In this document: piece after piece, positions 56,290-64,000 of the stretch
How positions within the stretch are numbered: position 1 is the first letter of the stretch
How the letters are laid out: each line of letters starts with the position of its first letter
Assembly: GCA_007922305.1 (NCBI GenBank)
Contig: ML677334.1
Location: 16,084,764 to 16,148,763 of the forward strand
Length of the DNA stretch: 64,000 nt
DNA from: Dermatemys mawii
Taxonomy: Eukaryota; Chordata; Testudines; Dermatemydidae
Reading direction: 5' to 3'
Notes under the pieces: generated by a model
What the model saw: only the letters and a program-made list of their open reading frames with translations
What the model was told of the DNA's origin: nothing
Database searches by the model: none
Translations under genes and position numbers: made by a program

Positions 56290-56560
56290 TAGTCCGTGTT
56301 TCTCAACCTGCTCAGGCTGGCAACCCCTTATTCAAAGTCAAAAATGTTCACAGCTCACATTTATTACAAAAAAGTGTTTCAGCGATAAGCTAATGTAACT
56401 GGTGTGTTTCACAAATCTGAGAAAGCACAGTTAATCTCGAAGGGCAAGGACAGGTGGTGGTGCATGCAGAGCCATAACCAAGGCAGGGTGAGCAGGGCAG
56501 CCACCCAGGATGCAAAGCCACGGGGGTGGAAAAACGAGTTGGAAATTTAATGGAAAAAAT
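56290..56560. mobile_element. hAT-like element fragment
   Basis: The left part GTGTTTCTCAACCTGCTCAG with GGCAACCCCTTATTCAAAG resembles the hAT end CAGTGTTTCTCAACC. The matching right end was not found. 56463-56535 may be a second, GC-rich nested piece. Confidence 0.45.
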
Positions 56561-56601
56561 GGTATGACTGGTATAACTATTTTGGTAAAACATCACATCC
56601 A

Positions 56602-56605
<4 letters not shown>

Positions 56606-56634
<29 letters not shown>
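56606..56634. repeat. (GA)n microsatellite
   Basis: About 14 perfect GA units. Confidence 0.95.
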
Positions 56635-56640
<6 letters not shown>

Positions 56641-56984
56641 TTAAGAAAAACCCTGTAAGTAGACCAAGGCTAATACATACTGACAAGGTAGGTCAGCAAG
56701 AGAACTGTAGTAGGAAGAAAGCCTGAGCCATAAACCCTTGTATCAGAGGCCTGGAGTAAGGTAGGACCTGCTCACAGAATCTGGCAAGAACAGGGCTGAT
56801 ATTGCAGAAATACACATTCCTAAGAAGTGCTAGTCACAGAGTGATCACGCAAACACATCCTGATATCAAGTGGCATCTGAAGATTCCGCTATCAAGGATG
56901 GTACAAAAACATACCCCAAAGATAACAGGAACAGACTGACCAATCCTAAAAGATAAGCTCAGGATGACAGTACGTAATAGAGAT
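56635..56984. other. Unassigned intergenic sequence
   Basis: No feature recognised. Confidence 0.45.
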
Positions 56985-57382
56985 GTTTTATTAGAGCTCT
57001 CGATTAATCACAGATAACTCCTGCGATTAACTTGAAAATTAATTCTGATTTTTAAAAAATTGCAGTATAATCGCAGTATTAACAATAGAATCCCAATTGA
57101 AATTTATTAAATATTTTTTGATATTTTTCTATATTTTCAAATATATTAACTTCAATTCAACACAGAATACATGTACAGTGCTCATTTTATATTATTTTAT
57201 TACAAATATTTACACTGTAAAAATGATAAAAGAAATAGTATTTTTAATTCACTTCATAGAAGTACTGTAGTGCAATCTGTTTATCATGAAAGTGCAACTT
57301 ACAAATGTAGATTTTTTTTTGTTATATAACTGCACACAAAAACAAAACAGTGTAAAACTAAAGCCTACAAGTCCACTCAGTC

Positions 57383-57495
57383 CTACTTCTTGTTCAGCCA
57401 AGTTCTGAGACAAACAAGTCTGTTTACATTTATGGGAGATAATTCTGCCCACTTCTTATTTACAATGTCACCAGAAAGTGAGAATAGGCATTTAT
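57383..57495 (-). pseudogene. hAT transposase C-terminal (hATC) fragment in left arm
   Basis: The minus-strand frame ends CLFSLSGDIVNKKWAELSP, NVNRLVCL, WLNKK-stop. The pattern FSLSG-IVN-KR--LSP--VN-LVCL--WL is the end of the hATC dimerisation domain of hAT transposases. It sits in inverted orientation to the main transposase remnant, and the frame is open upstream to 57736. Confidence 0.75.
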
Positions 57496-57559
57496 ATGGC
57501 ACATCATGCTTCAGCCACCATTCCAGAAGATATGCTTTCATGCTGATGATGTTCGTAAA

Positions 57560-58206
57560 AAAAAATAATGTGTTAATTAAATTTGTGATCGAGCCCTTTG
57601 GGGGAAGAACTGTATTCCTCCTGCTCTGCATTTTACCTGCACTCTGCCATATATTTAATGTTATAGCAGTCTCGGATGATGACCTGCACATGCTGTTCAT
57701 TTTAAGAACACTTTCACTGCAGATTTGACAAAACACAAAGAAGATACCAATGTGAAATTTATAAAAATAGCTACAGCACTTGACACAAGGTTTCAGAATC
57801 TGAAATACCTTCCAAAATCTGAGAGGGATGAAGTATGGAGTATGCTTTCAGAAGTTTTAAAAGAGCAACACTCCAATGCAGAAACTAGAGAACCCAAACC
57901 ACCAAAAAAGAAAATCTACCTTCTGCTTGTGGCATCTGACTCAGGTGATGAAAGTGAACATATATTGGTCTGCATTACTTTGAATCGTTATCAAGCAGAA
58001 CCCATCATCAACATGGACATGTCCTCAGGAATGGTTGTTGAATCATGAAGGGACATATGAATCTTTAGAGCATCTGGCATAAAAATATCTTGCGATGGTG
58101 GCTTTGACAGTGCCATGCTCACTTTCAGGTGTCATTGTAAACAAGGAGTAGGTAGTATTATCTCCTGCAAATGTAAACAAACTTGATTGGCTGAACAAGA
58201 AGTAGG
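57560..58206 (+). pseudogene. hAT transposase remnant
   Basis: On the plus strand, 57566-57728 includes FNVIAVSDDD (one frame). After a frame change near 57722, 57725-58048 includes KFIKIATALDTRFQNLKYL, ERDEVWSMLSEVLKEQHSN and LVASDSGDESEH. From 58045 stops and frame changes follow, and a second hATC copy (CSLSGVIVNKE, LSPANVNKL, WLNKK-stop) ends at about 58205. The ALD-RFK-LK-L block and hATC tail are typical of Ac/ZBED-like hAT transposases. The N-terminal zinc finger and catalytic core are missing. Confidence 0.8.
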
Positions 58207-58562
58207 ACTGAATGGACTTCTAGGCTCTAAAGTTTTACATTGTTTTATTTTTTGAGTGCAGGTTTATTGTACATAATTTTACATCTGTAAATTCAACCTT
58301 CATGATAAAGAGATTGCACTACAGTACTTGTAATGGAGGAATTGAAAGATACCATTTATTTTGTCTTTTACAGTGCAAATATGTGTAATAAAAATAAAGA
58401 TAATGTGAGCACTGTACATTTTGCATTCTGTGTTGTAATTGAAATCAATATATTTGAAAATGTAGACATCCAAAATATTTAAGCAAATAGTATTCTATTA
58501 TTGTTTAGTCGCATAGTTAATCATGATTATTTTTTTAATTGCTTGACAACCCTAGTTTTAAT

Positions 58563-59384
58563 CAGACCAACATATACAAGATGATGGGTAATAAGTATCA
58601 GCATCAGAAGGCAATAATTAACTATATCAAAGAGGCAATAATCACTTGTTTGTATCAGGGTATAAAGACGTATTTCAGAGGGCGTATCTTTGTCCAGCAT
58701 AGGGAGAAATGGAAAGTCCTGCCACTGACTGATCTGCATCCATTGTCATGGGCATACGGTCCTTAATATCCATGTAGAGTTTTCCACGTACCGTGCTTTG
58801 TTGACAGTAAACCTGGCTGGGTGCCTTCCCTGGAAACCAAGTCTTTGGATTTATTGGGCAGTTTAACTGAGGTCTGCTATCTCAGCCATCTGTGCAGAGC
58901 TGGGACCAGCACACTAAATGAACACACATGCAGCCAGCATCTGACCACTAGAATCTTGCTAATCTATTAGAGTATCCTTAAACCAAACTACCTTCTTCAC
59001 AACTAATAATCTGACAAATTAACAGCTTACCCTAAACTCTTGTTCTGTGAGACAGTCTAGTTTTGTTGAAAAATTCCAAAAAAATTTAGCCTGAGCAGAG
59101 AGCAAGTATGGAAAATTAAAGATTGGTAAAGTTATAAACAACCAAAAATGGGGTGCTATAATGGAAATTGTTCAGCTACTAGTTCTATCTGTAATAATTT
59201 CTGACAAAAACAATCCTTTTCTGTTTGTGAATTATCTGTGAAAAGAATTGGATTTCTGTGAATTTTAGTCATAAATCGTTTTATGTGAACAAATTTCCAC
59301 CTGCAGAAATCATGCAAAGTATTCACTGTGGCTATTTCTTGAACTATTTTTCATTATTTGTGCTGTGTGATAGATCACCTGAGT
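58563..59384. other. Unassigned intergenic sequence
   Basis: No feature recognised. Confidence 0.45.
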
Positions 59385-60085
59385 CATAGAATCATAGACC
59401 CATGGGGTCTGCAAAGGCCATTTGATCTAACCTAATGCCAAGATGCAGTATTTGTGTGTCTAAACCATCCAAGACAGATGGCTATCAAGGGCTTTTTTAA
59501 AAAAACCTACAGTAAAGGAAATTCCAGGAATTCCCTAAGCACTTTATTCCATTATCCTATTGTTCTGATAGTTATGAAGTTTTTCCTGAGATTTAATCTT
59601 ATCTGCTCTGCTGTAGTTTGAACCCATTGCCTCTTCTCCTGACCTCTGTGGCAAGAGAATAATTTGTCTCCATCTTTCTTATGGAGCCTCTCTAATATTT
59701 GAAGACTGCTATCTTGTCCCCTGTTAATCTCTTGTTTTCCAAACTAAACATACGCTGTTCCTTCAGCCTTTGCTCATATGGCTTCCATTCTACTCCTCTG
59801 ATCATTTTTGTCAGTTGTTACTGGATCCTTTCCAGCTTCTCTACATCCTTTCTATACAGCAGTGTCCAATACTGGACACAGTACTCCAGCTAAGGCCTAA
59901 CTAGTGCTAAGTACCATCACCTCTTGTGATGTACATGCTGTGCCTCTATTAATGGAACTCAAAATTGCTTTTTTGTTTGTTTGGTTTTTTTGTAACAAGC
60001 TTCACATTGTTGACTCATATTGAGGTCATGATCATCTCAATTCTCATATCATTCTCAGAACTGCTGCTGCAAAGCCTGTTTGCTT
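59385..60085 (-). mobile_element. CR1 LINE fragment, antisense, old
   Basis: Begins GTCATAGAATCATAGACCC (CR1 3' terminus), then CCTCTAATATTTGAAGACTG, TTTCCAGCTTCTCTACATCC, CAATACTGGACACAGTACTCC and GTTGACTCATATTGAGG, all antisense landmarks of ORF2 in the correct order. Frame not preserved. Confidence 0.85.
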
Positions 60086-60624
60086 GATATTGGAAACAGG
60101 AGGGCCAAAATCAACCACTGATAGTGTGAAGTTCATACAAAAATATGTTTACTCAAATATTTTTCAATCTTTATGGGGGTGGGAGAAGAGATGTAATTGA
60201 ATGTGACAAAAAATTATAAATGTTTAGAAGGTGAATAAAATGTGGCATGAATACAGAGGAAGTAAGTTCACGATTTTTATTATAAATATTTTTTTCAGTA
60301 TTCATCCAGATCTCTATATAGAAGCACCATTTGGAAACCTGATATTATCCATTTTTCAGTGCTATCTAGCATTAACTTTAAACCATAGTTGTTCATAGAA
60401 GTCATGCAGTAAAAAGGTCCCTCAGATCAGGCAAAAATTCAGGTCATTGATAAGACAGATCAGAATGTCATCAACACATCAGGAGAACAGTTCACTCATG
60501 AAGTAAGAGCTTTAACTTTTTAGTTTTATGCAGTTGGTAACACTAACAACTTTTTGAGTTAAAATAACAAGTAAAACCTGGGCATTTCTTTCCCACAGTC
60601 TTGTAAATTGGGACCAAAGAGTGA
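60086..60624. other. Unassigned intergenic sequence
   Basis: No feature recognised. Confidence 0.45.
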
Positions 60625-60625
60625 G

Positions 60626-60692
60626 GGTGAAATCCCTAACAAAATCAACAGGAGTTTTGCTATTGACTTCAGTAGGACCAAAATGCCACACT
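60626..60692. repeat. Short palindromic repeat, degenerate (GGGTGAAATCC family)
   Basis: GAGGGTGAAATCCCTAAC, AAAATCAACAGGAGTTTTGC and TTGACTTCAGTAGGACC follow the same order as 42620 and 62222. Confidence 0.55.
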
Positions 60693-60839
60693 TTGTTTGC
60701 CACAACCTTTGACTTTGACTAAATTACATATCTTCTCTAGCTCAGAAAGTATAGAGATGAACGGTCTGATTCTACACCATATTACATGATGTTCAGTCAT
60801 TTATGTGTGTGCAAAGTAGGTGTAAAAGTCTTTCATTCT

Positions 60840-61170
60840 GACCTGATAATACTTTGCATGGGTGGGGGGTCTCGGAAGGCATTGGTCAGGGGACAAGGAT
60901 GAGAGGGTCTTAGATAGGAGTTGTGGTCCTGGGGGGTAGTTAGGGGTGGGGGGGCCCTTGGAGGGGGCAGTCAGGGGACAAGGAGCAGGGGGGGATTGGA
61001 GGGGGTCCAGGATTCTGAGGGGGCCGTCAGGGGGCAGGAAGTGGGTGGGGTCAGATAGGGGGCAGGGCCAGGTTGTTTGGGGAGACACAGCCTTTCCTGA
61101 CCTAGCCCCCCGTACACGTTTTCAACCCCAATGTGGCCCTCGGTCCAAAACATTTGCCCACCCCAGTTCT
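60840..61170. mobile_element. hAT-like element fragment with G-rich minisatellite
   Basis: The right end CCAAAACATTTGCCCACCCCAG resembles the hAT terminus (TTTGCCCACCCCTG), here mutated. The body (60858-61078) is a strand-biased G-rich repeat with blocks like GGGGGCAGTCAGGGGACAAG. No partner terminus at the left, so the element is truncated or decayed there. Confidence 0.6.
60858..61078 (+). repeat. G-rich minisatellite, G-quadruplex-forming potential
   Basis: Many runs of three to eight G on the plus strand separated by 1-8 bases. Degenerate units of about 32 bp (GGGGCAGTCAGGGGACAAGG). Open frames on both strands are artefacts of composition. Confidence 0.75.
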
Positions 61171-62220
61171 ACAGACACTCCCAGCTGGAGCTTGTGTGTC
61201 TGTCTGATTCTCTGAACATCCTCTCTTGACAGACAGTCTCTTTTAAAATGTCCTATAGTTCTTTTGATCTTTTGGTTGCCTGAGCCTTTTCCTGTCCTGG
61301 TACCACCTCTTAACAGCCATCATGTTTTTGCAGAGAAGTAACTTATTCTAGAGCCATTTTTTTTCCCTTTCCTATTCGTTTTTTTTTCCAAAGACCCCAC
61401 TATGAAACTAAAACAATATATTCATATAGTAAATATCCCAATAACCAGGTCAATGTAGTGTAATCATAAATAACTAAAGAATAGCTCTGCATCTGTTACA
61501 GCTTTTAAATGACAAATCGAGCCACCAAATGTGTGGGTGAGTACAGGTTTAAATGAATTAAGGTCTTTCATCTTTCTCTCCTTTGAAAACTGAACTCAAA
61601 TTTGGGCAAATTCTTAGGGTACATGCAAAACACCCATGTCCATGCTATGTCCACTATTGATATATTATGTTGTTGGTGTGGTTTCTGGTTTATGTTTCAG
61701 CTTTTCCTTTTGAGAAGATTGCTGATGTAGATATCAAATGCTGACAGTAGTAAGTAGGGCATTATCTGCTTTGCAAATATATATATTTTACATTTTTACT
61801 AAAGAGTCATAATTTTTATTTTTGCTCAGAAGTCTCTTTGTGAGAAAGTAAGGCATGTTAGGCAGAAAACTGCCATTTTCACATGTAAATACTTGTGAAG
61901 CAAAAATGGGTAATTTTGCACAGCTTGCCATAGTAGTACCTAGCACTTACTGTTTGGAGCAATTCTTGTAATAAAAGAGCTTCATACACATTAACTAATG
62001 AATAAGTATAGCAGCACTCAGGCACAATTAATTTTAGAAACATTTGGGGTTTGCACCATTTTTGCACCTACACTTCTGTGCCGGAGGAACTCCATGTCAT
62101 TTACATGTTGTTCTACCTCTTCTGGTGCAGTCAGGTAGTTAAGTCAATGGAGCCTGCACACATTAAGAGATGTAGAACGAGGATCTGAGTTTACTGAGTT
62201 TTGTTCAGAAACATATATGC
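61171..62220. other. Unassigned intergenic sequence
   Basis: AT-rich, no feature recognised in about 1 kb. Confidence 0.45.
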
Positions 62221-62221
62221 C

Positions 62222-62294
62222 TGGTGAAATTCTGATCCTAATGATGTCAGTGTTAGTTTTGCCATTGACTTTGATGAAGCTGGGATTTCACCCA
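62222..62294. repeat. Short palindromic repeat (GGTGAAATTCTGATCC family)
   Basis: CTGGTGAAATTCTGATCC at the left and GCTGGGATTTCACCCA at the right are near reverse complements, with GATGTCAGTGTTAG-TTTTGCCATTGAC in the centre. Confidence 0.7.
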
Positions 62295-62536
62295 AGATAT
62301 CCAAAATCTCAAGCATTGTTTTATAAATTTCCAAATATATTCCTTGTTTCTATGAACATTATATTGACAGAAATGGAAGTTGATTCCTGATTAATGCAGA
62401 GAGCTTATACAATGATAGCACAAGCTTCCTCATAATCCCCCAATAATCTGTCCCTAACTCTCTCTGGGGAGCCCACATCTAAGGGAGTGTTTTTACCACC
62501 ATCCCTGTTTAATCAAGAGCATCTATGCTCATACTA

Positions 62537-62660
62537 TAGGGTGATAAGATGGCAAGTGTGAAAAATTGGGACAGGGGATGAGGGGTAATAGAAGCCAATA
62601 TAAGAATAAGACCCAAACATCAGGACTGTCCCTATAAAATCGGGATATCTGGTCACCCTA
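62537..62660. mobile_element. 124 bp TIR element (TAGGGTGA...TCACCCTA)
   Basis: Ends TAGGGTGATAAGAT and ATCTGGTCACCCTA are inverted repeats. Inside, GAAAAATTGGGACAGGGGAT and GGACTGTCCCTATAAAATCGG extend the fold-back. Related to the ends of 6350-6856. Flanks TCATACTA and TGATATTG match at 5 of 8, so the target duplication is only suggestive. Confidence 0.8.
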
Positions 62661-62821
62661 TGATATTGCCAGCAAGGGTACTATGTAGTACCAGTGTGGA
62701 TGATGGTTTTAATTATGTGCATACCCTTACACTACAAACAAGAGTCATCCATTTATATCACATAGTGAATCAGCTATCAAAGAGTAACCAGATTTTGTCA
62801 ACTGCTGACCTGAATTATATT

Positions 62822-63624
62822 TAGGGTTCTAGCAAATTGATAGCCATGAAAAATGAGTCATGGACTGTGAAATCTGATCTCCCCTATGAAATCTGTCTGT
62901 TGTAGGTGCTACCAGACTTCACAGAGTTGGGAGAATGGAAAGTGAAAGCTACTGGCTGGCAGAAGTGAGGTAGCATGGTATGGGGGAGCAGGTTGTCACT
63001 TTGTGGGGGAAAAGGACTGGCCTTACAGGTGGGCAAGTGGGCGACACCCAGGACCCAGTGGTCAGGGGAGTGCTGTGGTCTCCCCTCACACACACAAGAC
63101 TCCTTTAACTCCCAAACGCTGGGCTCTTGCTGCTAGTCCTGGAAGGGCTAGGAAGAGACAGGACTTCCTCTTCCTTTGCATGGGCCACTCCAGAAGCCAT
63201 ATCCAGAAACCTCCCTGGCTTCAGGAAGCTACATGGCTGCTTGCTGGGAGTCCTGCTCTGAAGGCTGCACTGCCACCAGCAGTAGCTCAGAAGTGAATGT
63301 GGCATGGCATGATATTGCCACCCGTACATCTGCACTGCTCCTGGGGGTGTTGTTGCCTTCAGAGCTGAGTGCTTGGACAACAATTGCTCTCCAGCTGCCC
63401 AGGTCTGAAGGCAGAAGCACAGAAGTAAGGGTGGCAATACCTCAACCCCCCTACAATAGCCTTGTGACCTCCCCATCCCTACAACTCCATTTTGTGTTGG
63501 GATCCCCCACAGTTATAATACAGTGGAATTTCAGATTTAAATATCTGAAACTGAAATGTATTACTTTAAAAATCATATGACCACAAAACTGACCAAAATG
63601 GACCGTAAATTTGGTAGGGTCCTA
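62822..63624. mobile_element. 803 bp TIR element (TAGGGTCCTA-type ends)
   Basis: Left end TAGGGTTCTAGCAAATT and right end AATTTGGTAGGGTCCTA form an imperfect inverted repeat. Flanks ATTATATT (62814-62821) and GTTATCTT (63625-63632) match at 6 of 8 positions, consistent with an old 8 bp target duplication. GC-rich middle (63000-63480) without transposase; open frames of up to 134 codons on both strands there are non-coding by content. Confidence 0.7.
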
Positions 63625-63632
63625 GTTATCTT

Positions 63633-64000
63633 TGAACTGGTAACCTAAAATGGAAAACTGGATCCCATCGTCAACCTCTGTCACACATATATTTCCTAGT
63701 CCAAAATCTAAAGAGATGGGTGTCTTATATTTTGCATACACTCTGCTTCAGAAATTATACTTCCTTAATTTAATTTCAGTTATATTAAAAAGGTTTTGAT
63801 GTTAGAACTTATATATTTACTGTATTCCTACTAAAATGTAGTAGTTATCTGATGCCTTAAACATATGATACTGCTGTGTAAGGGGGGAAAAAACTTCCAA
63901 AGAACTTTCTCATGAACCACATTTTAGTTATGAGCAGAACAGGCCAGATTCTGAGCTGAGGTAAATTGGCATAGTGACAGTGAAATCAATTGAAAGGGAG
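63633..64000. other. Unassigned intergenic sequence
   Basis: AT-rich; no feature recognised up to the window end. Confidence 0.45.

Larger units (their letters stand above)
56993..58554. mobile_element. Fold-back hAT element with long inverted arms
   Basis: A 1,562 bp element. Long, imperfect inverted arms: left about 56993-57560, right about 58085-58554. Example pairs are ACATGTACAGTGCTCATTTT with the reverse complement of ATGTGAGCACTGTACATTTT, and GTCCACTCAGTCCTACTTCT with AGAAGTAGGACTGAATGGAC. Outer ends AGAGCTCTCGATTAA and TTAATTGCTTGACAACCCTA are a decayed TIR. Flanks GTTTTATT (56985-56992) and GTTTTAAT (58555-58562) make an 8 bp target duplication with 7 matches, as expected of hAT. 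The middle carries a transposase remnant. Confidence 0.85.

Noticed and set aside
63176..63580. 134-codon plus-strand frame
   Set aside because: Inside the GC-rich core of the 62822-63624 element with equally long frames on the other strand; no protein signature.

Overview
This is a 64 kb stretch of vertebrate nuclear DNA, AT-rich and without any recognisable host gene, exon series, rRNA or tRNA. The repeat set is that of a non-avian sauropsid, most likely a turtle. It combines CR1 LINEs of several ages, an RTE-type LINE, Penelope-like elements (PLEs), hAT-type DNA transposons, TAGGGTGACCA-type terminal-inverted-repeat elements, solo LTRs and old MIR-like SINEs. The organism call is an inference from repeat families recalled from general knowledge; nothing here names a species.

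Layout. 0-13 kb: a 5'-truncated PLE tail (352-740); two diverged copies of an unclassified repeat (about 3.0 and 7.5 kb); an LTR-like block with a ~49 bp minisatellite (5.4-6.2 kb); a 507 bp TIR element with a perfect 9 bp target duplication (6350-6856); a PLE with an internal inversion and a nearly open GIY-YIG endonuclease frame (9636-10814); and a second, older PLE with an RT remnant (12118-12760). 13-30 kb: a hairpin repeat, antisense CR1 copies (14.1, 17.1, 26.8 kb), a MIR, an LTR (25092-25751), an RTE remnant (23.7-24.5 kb), and two nonautonomous hAT elements with target duplications (21075-22064, 29718-29938). 30-43 kb: an unclassified inverted repeat, a CR1 split by an LTR-like insertion, a sense CR1 (37.1-37.6 kb), a ~130 bp tandem repeat, an ancient CR1/L3-like LINE (38.3-39.4 kb) and a MIR. 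43-64 kb: long stretches of unidentified sequence, LTR-like blocks (51.4-52.7, 55.6-56.0 kb), CR1 copies (53.6, 59.4 kb), a 1.56 kb fold-back hAT element with a transposase remnant (56993-58554), a G-rich minisatellite and two more TIR elements near the right end.

The only coding sequence I can support belongs to mobile elements, and all of it is truncated or broken. The most interesting content is how the PLEs rearranged: a twin-priming-like inversion with a 67 bp duplicated junction, hammerhead-ribozyme-like motifs at two PLE ends, and an inverted terminal piece in the second PLE. Also notable are the hAT element that carries its dimerisation-domain coding sequence in both arms, and several unclassified local repeats. 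I found no convincing new multi-gene system. All identifications were made by eye; repeat-library and cross-species searches would be needed to confirm them.
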